From Peronospora farinosa (Eukaryota > Oomycota > Peronosporomycetes > Peronosporales > Peronosporaceae), in the NCBI GenBank assembly GCA_947646735.1, contig CANTFK010000186.1, forward strand, positions 83,713 through 147,712: a stretch of DNA of 64,000 nucleotides, in the 5' to 3' direction. Below are positions 1 through 10,954 of this stretch, piece after piece. A model generated the notes under the pieces. It was not told where the DNA came from and did no database searches. It saw only the letters and a list, made by a program, of their open reading frames with translations. Positions within the stretch are counted from its first letter, which is position 1. Every line of letters begins with the position of its first letter. Made by a program: the position numbers and the translations under genes.

Positions 1-768
1 ACTTACTATTCGCCTTGTGACCGACAATTTTCTTGAAGATTATGATCCAACTATTGGTAAATAAAAAATGACATGCTGTTCAAATAGTTAGTTGCTTTGG
101 ATTACTTATTAGTTTTTTTTTATTTTTATTTGCCATCTAGAGGACAGTTATCGGAAACAAGCAACAATTGACAATATTCCTGCATTGCTCGACATTCTTG
201 ATACAGCTGGCCAGGAAGAATATACGTCCATGCAGGATCAGGTACATTTATTTGCTGCTACAAAATGCTGCTTTCTTTCTTGGATACAAGATACTGATCA
301 AGTTTTGGGTTTGCTGTTATTCTGCAGTGGATGCGTGAGGGCAAAGGATTTCTATTGGTCTACAGTGTCACCAGTCGAAGCTCATTTGATGACATTGCTG
401 CCTTTAAGGATAAAATCTTACGAGCGAAGGATGTGGACAATGTACCCATTGTACTGGTTGGTAACAAGTGTGACTTGGAATGTCAACGACAAGTGGCAGA
501 TGAAGAGGGCCAAGAGCGTGCAGGGAAATGGGGCTGTGCGTTTATGGAGACGAGTGCCAAGGAGAGAGTACGTTGCTGCTCTGTGTGTTGACAATCTGGA
601 GTGAGAGCTAATGGCGTTATTTTTTTTGACTTACAGATATTGAATGAAGAATGCTTTTACCAGGTGGTGCGTGAGATCAGGAAAGCTGAGCGTCCTGCAC
701 CCGTGGAAGAGCCGCAACCGACCCAGAAGCCACCGAAAAAGTCTGGGTTCAGGTGCACCATTCTATAG
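1..768 (+). CDS. Ras-family small GTPase, 5' end outside window
   Basis: Four exons read as one Ras protein: 1-56, 141-241, 328-567 and 637-768, joined across GT-AG introns of 84, 86 and 69 bp. About 175 residues are visible. They include the switch I stretch ending DPTIED, the G3 box DTAGQEEY, the G4 box NKCD and the G5 box ETSAK, so guanine-nucleotide binding is expected. The protein ends in Cys-Thr-Ile-Leu, a CaaX box whose terminal Leu favours geranylgeranylation, which implies membrane attachment. The N-terminal P-loop lies left of the window. The spacing of the G boxes fits the Ras/Rap subfamily rather than Rab or Rho. Which Ras paralogue it is cannot be decided. It converges on the minus-strand kinase gene to its right. 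Confidence 0.9.
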
Positions 769-1363
769 AAAAGTACAAGACGCGCCACGTTGCGTCGAGT
801 CTACAAAGCGCAGTGCTTTGATAGCCTCGTCACAATGTTTTGCTGCTTTCATAACATCAGTCAGTTTAGCCCATTTCCAAATCCAATTAACCACTCATCA
901 TTGCTCACTCCTTTTTAGCAATCGCTACTTGTGAACGTTCCTGCGTTGTTGGCGTGTTTATTCGTTTTGCGTGTGTTAACACTATAGCGGAGTCAGCTCA
1001 TCGATAAAAGAACACCGATCAGCAGTGTACCCCATAGATGCACAAGTACTGTAAAAGCTCGTAACAAACAAAATGGCGCTTGTTCATATCCAAACATGCA
1101 TACTTGCAGCTTCTGTGCCTCTCTATCCCTCTTACTCATCTACAGTGGGAGCTGTCTTGGAGAAGACATCACAATAGCGGGTGGGCTGAAGCAGCTTACT
1201 GGACTGCGGCCTAGAAAGTTGTTTCACACAAGAGTTTTATGGACTGAAGATAAGCGCTGGTTTCTTCACGTGTAGTAAAACGAAGCGAGAAGGCTCACAA
1301 TCTCACGCACTTGGAACGGACGTTGCAGCTTCCACCGAGACATCACTCATTTCCACGCTCCTA
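769..1363. other. Intergenic region between convergent genes
   Basis: This 595-bp stretch lies between the stop codons of the Ras gene and the minus-strand kinase gene. No credible coding exon, RNA gene or repeat was seen. It should hold both 3' untranslated regions. Confidence 0.6.
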
Positions 1364-4060
1364 TCACGATGAAATGCCCGTCTGATACCTCACCCGGTAG
1401 TTCACTAGGTTAGCCGGCGCGTTAGCCATATATTGTTCCAGCCACAACACCATTTCAGCTTCCGAGGACCCAAAATCATCACGGAAGATACGAAGCACAC
1501 GCGGTAGCACAATCTCCCCAGCACGCTCGTTTATCTCTACCAATCGCTCACAAAACCTTTCCGCCTGCTCTTCCAGGACTGTGTCTGTTCGTCCAGGCTT
1601 TAAGATCGGCACGTCTTCGGCGCTTGGGAGAGGTTCCGCGCAGTCAATCAGCACCAATAGTGAGCGAGGATCACGAATGTGTAGTCGGAACTGCAATTTC
1701 GGGTCCTGAGCCTGCAACTGGCGCTCCCAATAGTTTGATGGCGGCTTGCGATTGCACCGCAAAATGCCATGCTTGATGTCACCTAGCGTGAATTCGAAAC
1801 CGCCAAATGTGTAGGCTACATCCCTCTCAAAAGCCTTGTACTGGCCAATGTTCTGTGGCACACCAAACTCGATGAGACCGTGAAGTACCATAGCGTTGTA
1901 AATGTTAATGAAGAACGGCTGACGTTCGTGCTTGGGAAGACTACCGACGTCCACCTTTTGCAACTTCGAGGCTAGCTTCAAGAACCGACGATACTTTTGA
2001 CAAAGAGGGGCGTCAAAGTATACGGTCGCACTACTTCCCGTCACGGACACATGGTTTGGAAGGCTATACCCGGTGGCAATTCCGCGCGGGAAAGACTTGA
2101 GTGCATGAAGTTCTGCTATTGCTTCACGAACACGAAGACAGACTTCCATGGCACCTTGCTGAACATCTTCAACACAAACATACTTCATGTTCAATGGAAC
2201 GAACAGCTCGTCGACTTGGAAACGCAAATATGTGCCCTGAGCAGTTAAGTCCGGATGCGACATATCTTCCGCAAAAACGATGTTCAAGACACGATTCTTC
2301 AAATACTCGGACAGAATAGCAGCGGCCTCCTTATCTGTCTTTTCAAAATTTGTCTTCAAAACACGTACTAGCTCACTCGCAGCAATACACGCCGTGTAGG
2401 TAGTGAAAAGTCCGACACGAACATCGCCAATAGTGACTTGTGCACGCAGCTTGTCAGCAAAAGTATCCTCTACATATCCTGGAGAGTCCGCCGAATTCTT
2501 TGCTAAGTCACTGTTTCGCGGTGGGCGGCCAGAAGTAGGCACCGATTCGGCAGCAAGTCCAATAGCGACAGAGGCGATCGCGGAACTGCGCAAATTGCCA
2601 TTGTTGAATCCGGCATTGTTCGATCCATCACTACGAGCCGAAATAGGAGAAGGCGACTCTAGAAGTGAGTCTTGAACCCCGTTACTTGGCATTTCGCCGC
2701 CACTGTTGTAGTTGCGACGACGCAGACTTGGCGACGCAGGCGAAAGTGGCGGATTGTCTACACCCGTGCTATACAGAGAAGGCTGGTGCAACTTGGCCTC
2801 GAGCTCCAACGCCTCTTGGAACTCCGATACATGCTCGGACAAGAAAGTCTGAATGGGCGCTTGCACAAATGGGAAGCGACAGATATCTTCAATTGACGGA
2901 CGCTTTGACGCATCCTGCTGCAGCATCAGCTGCACGAGGAGACGCAACTCACGCGAGAACGAAGGCAAAATTGGCGGAAACTCGCCTTTGCAAATTTTAG
3001 TAAAGATTTCCGGAAGCGTAGAAGCCTCAAATGGGCGTCGCAGCATGATCATTTCGTACAAAATGCATCCAAGTGACCAAATGTCTGACTTTTTGCCGTA
3101 CGGCTCGCCTCGGCATATTTCAGGTGACATGCTTTCGGGCGTACCACACGCCGTGTTCGCTGTATCATCTCCGGCCAAGGCCTTGGAAATACCAAAGTCA
3201 CCAAGTTTCACCACATTCTTGTGCGTAAGAAAGACGTTCTGCGCCTTCAGGTCACGGTGAAGCACATTCTTACCGTGAATATAAGCCACCGCCAGCACAA
3301 GCTGGGCAAACCAGCTCATAATAACAGGCTCTGGGAAGGGTCCCATCTTTTCACGCGAGCGCAACTTTACAAGTTGACGTAAATTGCCACCATCCGAGTA
3401 CTCCATGACGATATTGAGCTCGTCATCAGCTAAAAAGTGGTCGTAAAACCGCACAATGTTCACATGATAGAGCGACTTGAGTAAAATCACTTCATTATCC
3501 GCTTGTTTGCGGCCATTCTCTGAAATCTGTGAGATCCGTACGCGCTTGACAGCGACCACAGCTCGGTCCAAATTACGTCGTGCCAAGACGACAGTACCGT
3601 GTGTGCCTTTTCCAATCGTACGAATGACTTCAATATCTTGCCACATGCTTTTATTCGACGTACGTTCAAGACGACGACTGAGCCACACGTGACGTACAAG
3701 TGTCTTGGCTGTATTTACTTGAATCGGCTTAATAAGGTAATCCTTGGCTCCTTTACTTAAACAGGATGTAACAACGTCCATTTCTTCATTACTAGATGTC
3801 ATAACGATAGGAATATGACCAAGTATAGCACTAAGCTTTTGAATTCCATCCAGGAGCTCAATACCCGTCATGACAGGCAGCATCACATCACACAAGACCA
3901 AGTCAAATTTAGCATGATTGGTCACTAATAGATCCAGTGCCTGTTGTCCGTCTTCTACTGCAAAAACTGTATAACGACAGGATTTCAGTATATCAATAGT
4001 GGCCATGCGGGTAAACTCGTCGTCTTCTACAACCAATACCGTCACTTCGGACGGGTCCAT
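1364..4060 (-). CDS. Receiver domain - NEK-like kinase - DEP - DUF547 fusion protein
   Basis: One uninterrupted 898-codon frame starting at an ATG. Residues 6-125 form a response-regulator receiver domain, with the acidic pair in VEDDE, the likely phospho-acceptor Asp58 in LVLCDVM, Thr88 and Lys111 in the LIKP motif. Residues 141-400 form an active-looking Ser/Thr kinase: glycine loop GKGTHG, Lys172 in VAVK, HRD at 268-270, DFG at 288-290, and APE altered to SPE. The closest family by pattern is NEK. A low-complexity linker follows, then a DEP domain near 530-615 and a DUF547 domain near 690-840. The layout suggests a two-component receiver placed directly on a eukaryotic kinase, with DEP for membrane or G-protein targeting. 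That coupling is inferred. It is divergent from the next gene across 267 bp. Confidence 0.9.
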   Translation of the reverse strand: MDPSEVTVLVVEDDEFTRMATIDILKSCRYTVFAVEDGQQALDLLVTNHAKFDLVLCDVMLPVMTGIELLDGIQKLSAILGHIPIVMTSSNEEMDVVTSCLSKGAKDYLIKPIQVNTAKTLVRHVWLSRRLERTSNKSMWQDIEVIRTIGKGTHGTVVLARRNLDRAVVAVKRVRISQISENGRKQADNEVILLKSLYHVNIVRFYDHFLADDELNIVMEYSDGGNLRQLVKLRSREKMGPFPEPVIMSWFAQLVLAVAYIHGKNVLHRDLKAQNVFLTHKNVVKLGDFGISKALAGDDTANTACGTPESMSPEICRGEPYGKKSDIWSLGCILYEMIMLRRPFEASTLPEIFTKICKGEFPPILPSFSRELRLLVQLMLQQDASKRPSIEDICRFPFVQAPIQTFLSEHVSEFQEALELEAKLHQPSLYSTGVDNPPLSPASPSLRRRNYNSGGEMPSNGVQDSLLESPSPISARSDGSNNAGFNNGNLRSSAIASVAIGLAAESVPTSGRPPRNSDLAKNSADSPGYVEDTFADKLRAQVTIGDVRVGLFTTYTACIAASELVRVLKTNFEKTDKEAAAILSEYLKNRVLNIVFAEDMSHPDLTAQGTYLRFQVDELFVPLNMKYVCVEDVQQGAMEVCLRVREAIAELHALKSFPRGIATGYSLPNHVSVTGSSATVYFDAPLCQKYRRFLKLASKLQKVDVGSLPKHERQPFFINIYNAMVLHGLIEFGVPQNIGQYKAFERDVAYTFGGFEFTLGDIKHGILRCNRKPPSNYWERQLQAQDPKLQFRLHIRDPRSLLVLIDCAEPLPSAEDVPILKPGRTDTVLEEQAERFCERLVEINERAGEIVLPRVLRIFRDDFGSSEAEMVLWLEQYMANAPANLVNYRVRYQTGISS

Positions 4061-4327
4061 CGTGATATATTTGATGTGAAAGTATAGGAAAGAGGGGAGG
4101 GGAAGGGGTGCTAGGAATAAGGGGAAACGAAAATGTTCTCTGTTGACGCGTTAGGATGGAAAGGAAGGAAGGAGAGGAATGAACACGTACGTACTGGACG
4201 TCGTCCTGTATGAAGATTTGGAGAAGCGATGGGGAATGTACTATAGGGAATTGTTTGGTATTATGTTGTAATCCAGAATATTTAATATTTTACAAGAGTA
4301 CTATTATATACAGTATGAAAGGCTCGA
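4061..4327. promoter_or_regulatory. Shared divergent promoter region
   Basis: This 267-bp region separates two divergent start codons and must hold both promoters. It has a purine-rich part at 4080-4180 and an AT-rich part at 4255-4320. No specific element could be assigned. Confidence 0.4.
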
Positions 4328-6835
4328 ATGTATTTCAATAAAATAGTATTATTGAGATGGGCAATTCAACAATTGTTGGAAAAAAACCGAGTCATACCGG
4401 TACACTTTCCTATTACCCATCGCTCGTCTATTAGAAATCCTCCTCCTCATTTCATGATGCAGTCGGCGTCTGTCAATTGGCGTGGCGTCTCTCCAATACC
4501 TCGTGCTTTCTCTACTGGTAAAACACGCTCATCATCGACTCCATCACGTTCTAGAGTCAAATCGCAACGTCATATAAAAAAGCCGTCACTTTCTGCTTTC
4601 CAACGTGGTGTCTTAAAAGCTCGTGCGTTGGTTGATAGTGCGACGACCCCTGAGGAACTGGAAACGAGGTTACAAACGCTTTTAAGAGGTTCAAAGTATT
4701 CCGATGCTGCGTTCCTTATTGTTGCTAGTTCGTACTTAAGTGAACGCTTTCAAACACCCGATGTAGCACGTCTTATGCTCGAACAAGCCAAGAGTCCACA
4801 GGCATTAGAAAAAGTAGCACAATTCGTGCGAGATTTACAACTGCAATCGAACAATGAGCTTGTGACGCTGCTTATTAATGAAATGGTGCGTGCACTACAA
4901 TTTAATGCCGCTGTTAGACTTGCACAGGAGATGGTGCCGGGATTCGAACAGCTTTCAGCATCTGTTGCGACTGTAAAGCGGCCGTGCTGGACCCCATTGG
5001 CTTTAATTCAAGCCATGGTTCGTGCAAGAAAGTTTCGAGCAGCACTCAAGTATTCCAAGCAATTTGGACTACTGGAGACGTTCCCGGCTCCACAATTAGT
5101 GGTCGGGATGCTGGAGACAAGATGCTGGGAAGAAGCTATCTCGAGTATCATGGAGATGCAGCTGTTCAAAGAGTTCCCGTTGGAGGCACTTGCAGTAGAA
5201 ATGATGAAGCAGCGGCAATGGTCTCAGGCTGCTAAGTGCATGAACAAGATGTCGGACAGAGATGATGCGAGAATAAAGTTTTACGAAGCACTTGTGTGCG
5301 AGGCTGCTCATGTGGGAGACTTTGTGACTTCATTGCGATATTTACGTGAATTCAAGCTACATCAAGGCACGGGAGTGGCAACGGTGAATTTGTTGCGGTA
5401 TCTGGTGGATGCAATGCTCGCACACGGCGAATTTTACAAGGCAATCAAATACGCAATCAAGTTCAAGCTAGCAAAGAACCCGCTGGACGATGCCATTGCA
5501 GCTGCTGAAGCTGCGCTTGCTGCTGTGAATGGCGAAGAGGTGCCACACCTGAGCGATGATCACACAGAGTATTTGCCGCAATACAACGTCGAAATCCTAA
5601 TTCGCAAAGCCATCGCCGGTGGACAGTTCCACGTGGCTACAACATACATTAAGAGACTGCGTCTTCGCGAGAAGTTTGCTGAAGAGCTTGTGGCGATTGA
5701 AAAAGCGCAGCAGACTCGGCTGCTGGAGTTCCGTCAATACGCACAGTTGCGACTTGCACAATTTCAAGACGCTGCGCTTCAGCAGAGTCTCCGTGCTTTG
5801 CTAGGTGATCAAGCAGACGATGAACTGGTTGAACTCGAACTAGTAGAAGAGGAGATTGTCCTGTCAGTGGAAGAGGAGATTTTTCCGTGCGGCAAGAAGA
5901 CTCGGCAAGTCAAGGAGGAGGAGGAAGAAGAGGAGAGCGAACTTAGCATAAAGGAGAGATGTCAGGCATTCGTTTCTGAGAGCAATAAAACTGATGAAAC
6001 GCAGCAGCGCGAGTCCAATGCACCTGTCGAGACGTCAGATGAATCACGTTTTGGCTTTGCTCGGGCGCCGCCACAACCACCGCTCCCAAGTGACCCTGTT
6101 TCTGAGGCTGGAGTTTCTGGTGTCGAAGGCGACAACCTATCTCGCATTAAACCGTTATCACATGTCAAAGGTGCACCTCCGGGTTTGTTCAGCTCGTCAG
6201 AGCCCGAATCTGTTCAAGATCAAAAGCAAGACGACACCGGTGGCTTTAACTTCGCGAATTTTGCGAAATCTTTTCACGGAAGCGACCCACCGCCACCGCC
6301 TAATCCCGCCTCATCGTCACTACCTCTTCAGCAATCACCCCCGCAGCAGCCGCCGCAGCAGCAACCTCATCTGAGTCAGCAACAGCAAGTTCAAGCAATG
6401 TTTGGCCAACTTGTGCCAAACGGTCAGTTTGCGAGTGGGCCACCGGGATACCCCATGCCGCCGATGATGCCGCAGCAGAGTTCTATATATTTCCCGGGAG
6501 GAAATATGCCACCTAGTGCTATGCAGCCACGTGGTTATCTGCAGCCCCCGCCTCCTCCTCCGCTCCCTTCGAACAATGGAGGAGGCGCTTTCGATGTTGC
6601 TGCCCTTGCAATGCAGTTCCACAACGGCGGCGGTAGCAACGATTCGTCTGGCTTTAGCGGATTTGGCGGTCCGCGCCCACCCATGGGATATCTAAGTGCC
6701 CCATTGAATGGCCAACAACAGCAACAGCTTTTTCGAGGAATGCCGCCACCGCCTTTCAGTGCCCCTCCGCCGCAATCTGCTTTCAAGCCAAGCATGTCAT
6801 ACACCTCGATCACTACGACTCGCCAGAAGAAATAG
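4328..6835 (+). CDS. Helical-repeat protein with Pro/Gln-rich C-terminus, function unknown
   Basis: A single 835-codon exon. Residues about 75-520 are almost entirely helix-forming, with repeated units of the type xxAAxxAxxF and alternating Ala, Leu and basic residues. This resembles a TPR- or PPR-like solenoid, but no unit matches a family consensus well enough to name it. An acidic run of Glu residues lies near 530-545. From about residue 640 the chain is rich in Pro, Gln and Gly, with polyproline runs and short FNFANFAKSF- and FDVAALAMQF-like motifs, suggesting a disordered interaction tail. The first ATG opens a basic, hydrophobic N-terminus that could be a targeting sequence. A second in-frame ATG pair at 4454 is an alternative start. 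I do not recognise the protein; RNA binding or scaffolding would be a guess. Confidence 0.75.
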   Translation: MYFNKIVLLRWAIQQLLEKNRVIPVHFPITHRSSIRNPPPHFMMQSASVNWRGVSPIPRAFSTGKTRSSSTPSRSRVKSQRHIKKPSLSAFQRGVLKARALVDSATTPEELETRLQTLLRGSKYSDAAFLIVASSYLSERFQTPDVARLMLEQAKSPQALEKVAQFVRDLQLQSNNELVTLLINEMVRALQFNAAVRLAQEMVPGFEQLSASVATVKRPCWTPLALIQAMVRARKFRAALKYSKQFGLLETFPAPQLVVGMLETRCWEEAISSIMEMQLFKEFPLEALAVEMMKQRQWSQAAKCMNKMSDRDDARIKFYEALVCEAAHVGDFVTSLRYLREFKLHQGTGVATVNLLRYLVDAMLAHGEFYKAIKYAIKFKLAKNPLDDAIAAAEAALAAVNGEEVPHLSDDHTEYLPQYNVEILIRKAIAGGQFHVATTYIKRLRLREKFAEELVAIEKAQQTRLLEFRQYAQLRLAQFQDAALQQSLRALLGDQADDELVELELVEEEIVLSVEEEIFPCGKKTRQVKEEEEEEESELSIKERCQAFVSESNKTDETQQRESNAPVETSDESRFGFARAPPQPPLPSDPVSEAGVSGVEGDNLSRIKPLSHVKGAPPGLFSSSEPESVQDQKQDDTGGFNFANFAKSFHGSDPPPPPNPASSSLPLQQSPPQQPPQQQPHLSQQQQVQAMFGQLVPNGQFASGPPGYPMPPMMPQQSSIYFPGGNMPPSAMQPRGYLQPPPPPPLPSNNGGGAFDVAALAMQFHNGGGSNDSSGFSGFGGPRPPMGYLSAPLNGQQQQQLFRGMPPPPFSAPPPQSAFKPSMSYTSITTTRQKK

Positions 6836-6991
6836 CCTCGTGTGGTTCTTTCCTTCGCATCCAGCCCCAGCTCCGTATAGTAGTAGCTCAATCTATATTT
6901 GTGCATGTGCACTGTGGATGTTGCATTTTCCTTTTTCTAGTTTTTAATCCGCCTCAATCAAACAAGAGTACTCCCTGCTTGCAATCGACAG

Positions 6992-8973
6992 CTACCCTGA
7001 TGCATTCTTTTTCTTGGCCTTGAGTTTGTCGTCAATGTCCTCCCAACTTTTCCCTCGAATGCTGAGCAGACGAGTAGCACGCTCCGTCAAGTTACCACTG
7101 TTGAACGACAAGCAAAACATCTGTAAGTTAGCTTAAAAAAGTATCATCGCTGTTTAGTGGTCAGGACGTACCCGCATTTCAAGTCACGACGACTCAGTTC
7201 CTGCTTCAGCCGCTCTAAACCCAGTAACTCGAGCGACTCAACAGTCTCGTACTTCATCAGATCGATACGAGGTGCAGTGAAACTTTTCTTCTTCTCCGAT
7301 TCCTTTGGCGTGCTGGTCTTCACTTTCGTTGCAGGAATCTCCTTACTCTGTTTCGTGGTAACCAAAGCTGACGTACCAGAATATTCATTGTTGTTTGATG
7401 AAGCTCTACATGGAGATGTCGCAGCGATATCTCTTACAATCGTCGCGACGGCGGCCGATTCATCGGCAGCTTCATCATTCAAAGCGTCAATAACTGACTC
7501 AAATCCAAGGGGCTTGTACAAGAACGGTTGGGAGCCAATGTTTACTAGCAAAATCTCCGTCTGCTCAACACTGATAGCCGGGAAGAAGCCCTCATCGCTC
7601 GGCGTGTGCTTGACATTACGAAATGCTACACCAAGATGAACGCCATTCTGAGTAAACGAAACCGTGCCCTCATCCAGATCAAGCAAGCAGCCGATCACAT
7701 CGCCCTTGCTCCATGAATCATCTGTCGCATACTCCTCGTCCTTGCTACTGTTCCACTTGAGCCGTCGAGCACCATCGTAAGCCCATGACCGCTCATGGTC
7801 ACCCACGCCATCTCCCGTTTCCGAGTTCGCTTCAAAGGTGGAATCAGCCCAGCCAATCTGCACGACACCAGCCGTGACAAGGCGAACCTCATAGTACCAT
7901 TTTCCCTTGGCCAGTGCGCAGCAGTGTCGCGCCGATGCCGTTCCAAAATTGCCTCGACCACGAAGTTCACACAATCCATGCTTGAATATGGTTCCAACAC
8001 TAGCAGTCGCATCTTCCTCATTGCTATCACCCACAAACTTCAGCCACATTTCAACCACGGGCGGTGGGTGTTGTGCCGAACGCACACTAATGTATGTGGT
8101 TGCATCGGGTGGCAACGCACGTTCATCCTGCAGCTGTTGAATCTCGTCCTTTATCTTGATTTTTCGACGTCCGAGTCCACTTCTTATTGCATCCAACACA
8201 TCCTCGGGCATTTCCTGTTCAAAGTCGACATAATCCTGCAATTCCTGCTGCTTCATTCTCTGTGCTTCGTTCCTTTTCGCTCGTTTAAAATCCATCAGTC
8301 CTTCTCCACGTAACTCTGCTTCTCCATGAGCAAAGTCACAATTTCTTCCACGTGGACATCCCCACCATCGTGGCGCATCTACTGGAACAACAACATCGTC
8401 TCCTTCTCTAGCTTTGACCCAGTTTTTACACAAAATTGTATTGCGTCGTCTCTTCATGTATGACTTTTTCACTCCTTCTGCCCATGAAGGTGTAGCCAAG
8501 TACCAGCCTGGAATCCCACTCGGTGTCTCTTCATCCAGTGCTTGTCTGTCTTCCATCCCACCATTTTTTTTCCATTGCAAACGCGTCTCTCCATCCTCTC
8601 GCCACTTGTGCATTGCCACTTCTTGGTTCACATGACGTAAACGACGTCCATGAAGATCTCGACACGCTCCAAAGTCCGTCGTTGCTTTCGTACCTGATGC
8701 TTTTCCCATACTACGTAGCATGGCTCCAAAACCACCTTTACCGCCACGTAAACCACCTCGTAATCGAGCACGAATGATGGTTGGAAAGGCCGGCACATGA
8801 CTCGATACGTCGAGTTTACAATCGTTTACGTATAAATCTACGAGACAAGAGGGTACCTTTTCATATTGTTCAATCAAAGATGTTAGAGAAGCGATAGATA
8901 CGATATCGGATGGCAAGGAAATGCATAAAGTGCGGTTCAAGTGCACGAGAAACTGCAGCTCATTCGTCATCAT
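6992..8973 (-). CDS. SDE2-like protein with ubiquitin-like N-terminus and SPRY domain
   Basis: Two exons, 7172-8973 and 6992-7097, joined by a 74-bp GT-AG intron, give 635 residues. Residues 1-78 look like the ubiquitin-like fold of SDE2, ending in Gly77-Gly78 before Lys-Gly-Gly. This is the known SDE2 processing site, where cleavage exposes an N-terminal Lys. The following [10 protein letters not shown] and [16 protein letters not shown] stretches are SDE2 signatures. A small Cys/His cluster (Cys182, Cys206, Cys212, His216) resembles a CCCH finger. A SPRY domain spans about 340-490. The C-terminus, completed by the second exon, has the [18 protein letters not shown] pattern of the SDE2 SAP-like domain. 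SDE2 proteins act in pre-mRNA splicing and genome stability. The SPRY insertion is unusual compared with the yeast and human proteins as I know them. Confidence 0.85.
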
Positions 8974-10207
8974 GTCTTGCGGGGAGTCTGGTAAATTTAG
9001 AAATGGAGGTCAATTGTTTGTTGTATGTAATAACCTGTAATAATAGATATATATTCATGACTATAATTTATTCAGATTCTACGGTACGCGTTCTTAGTAA
9101 AGGCTTAGATAATGTTAAGTATGCTGCTGCTTCCAGCGATATTTGCTGCGTTGACGTCCTTGACGTCATTGTTTTAGCTATCTCTTTATTTGTATGGATA
9201 GCTGTAGTTATTTTGGTCCTTGTAGTGGCAGTTGCAGTGAGAATAGAGCTCTACAAGTCTCAATAAATGACATTGAAGCTGTCCATCCTCTGCGTCCTTG
9301 GCGAGTATGTTGTTTACTAGGCAATTGCAGCACTTTGCCAACGTATAAAGGAGCGAAAGACTGGAGTTTCGCCAATAGATTCGACAGCTAGGAGGTGAAG
9401 CTCGAAGCATTGAGGTTGTGACATTACGAGGCCTCGAAGCTCAAGTTCTCGACCGTCTCGGGGTTGTCTGTGTAACTGTTAAGAGTCCTGCGTCTTCAAC
9501 GATTCAGAGTATGAGGATTCATATGAACGCTATTGGTGAGCTCAGCCGACAGTGCACCCGCAAAAGTATTGTCTGATGCAAGTGGAGTTGTCAACGCAGA
9601 TTACAAGAGAGCTAGGCAACTGCAGAAGCACTTTCGGTATACATTGTATTCAGCCATGAGATCTTTTTCCGAGAAGCAGTGAACTCCAAGCCATCATCAT
9701 AGTACGAAGGATCGTGAAAGCTACAAAATGGAGTAAGGGGCTATGAGAATCGAGTTGGATATTATTGTGGGTGATGGAAGTTTGCAGACCAAAATACCTA
9801 CAAGACCTTAGACTAATCTTTGCCCGTATCTGCCGACACTCTACAAAACCACGTTAGGTCTTCAGCTAAAAATAGCTTTGAGCGCACCAGGCAGCTTCAG
9901 GGACACCCACGAGTCATAGGGTGTCCCGCTAAATGTGGAAAGTGGTCAATTATTTGGGATCGATGCTACAGCTGACGAAGCAAGAACCTGGGGTTCGAAA
10001 AGCTCAAAGATAGCAAAGTTAGCTGAGCAACTTACCTGGCCTCTGAAACGACTGGGTGCTGCACCACACACAAAATGTGACACTAGCGAGGAGCTCGTAC
10101 CGGTAGAAAAGAGATTGCAGGTTGATGCAGCAAAAAGTATCATCGCGAAGAATTGTTGGTGCTGAACGGTTAAGTTAATGATCAACAACAAGATTCCATT
10201 GAAACGC
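8974..10207. other. Intergenic DNA without recognisable gene
   Basis: About 1.2 kb between the SDE2-like gene and the first retrotransposon. Only short, unconvincing open frames are present. It will include the SDE2-like promoter at its left end. No similarity to the other repeats of the window was noticed. Confidence 0.5.
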
Positions 10208-10321
10208 TGTAATGGGCTACATTACACACATAGTTAACACAAATAAACAATTACATATGTAAACAGGTGCTGGGCCCGAATAGCGGGCACAGCGTGGCAA
10301 TTTATTATTGGTCTACTAGGG

Positions 10322-10637
10322 TGTGTACCTGTAGACGGGCACTTCTATGAAGTTGCCTCGTACTACGAGCACACACCTTATGCACAAGCGAGGAAGCGGT
10401 TATACCGTCTTACCTTCGCGTGCGAGGGTGGTTGGGAGGTTGGTCGACTGCTTAAGCAGTCGTACCACCAGTTGCCTCTCGCTTAAGCGAGAGTGCAACG
10501 AACTTCTTAACACATAGAACACCGACGTCACGCAGAAGTCTTTCAACTTCTCGTGCGTGGTGTTTCTGTTTAAGGAAATTCAAGACTGAGATATATTTAA
10601 TTAATTATAACTAAATATATATTTAACTACTGATTGG

Positions 10638-10676
<39 letters not shown>

Positions 10677-10950
10677 TCGGATACGCGACTCTTTAGAAGC
10701 GTATCCTGTCGCATGATCTTAAATCTAGATTTAAGATCGCAACTGACGTTCTTCTGAGACGTCGCGATGCCTAGCTTCAACTAGCGTCATCCCTTCTCAT
10801 GTGAATCCATCAATGGATATCACATTCACGAGGGTGGATCACATTTGTGTATCGCACCCAAGTGACTGGTCAAAAGTAATCATGGATACTTTTAGACCAA
10901 ACATTAAGTATATTACTTAATGTTTACGTGTAACTAGGTACCCTGTTACA
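10322..10950 (-). repeat. Copia-type LTR-like sequence, probably solo
   Basis: A 629-bp stretch bounded by TG and CA ends. It shares blocks, such as cgtactac followed by a cacaccttnnngcac core and gcggttataccgt, with sequences at 34503-34894 and 21640-22347. The last of these sits beside minus-strand Copia coding remains, so the LTR probably reads on the minus strand. An internal TA run of about 35 bases occupies 10638-10673. Confidence 0.5.
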
Positions 10951-10954
10951 GTAC

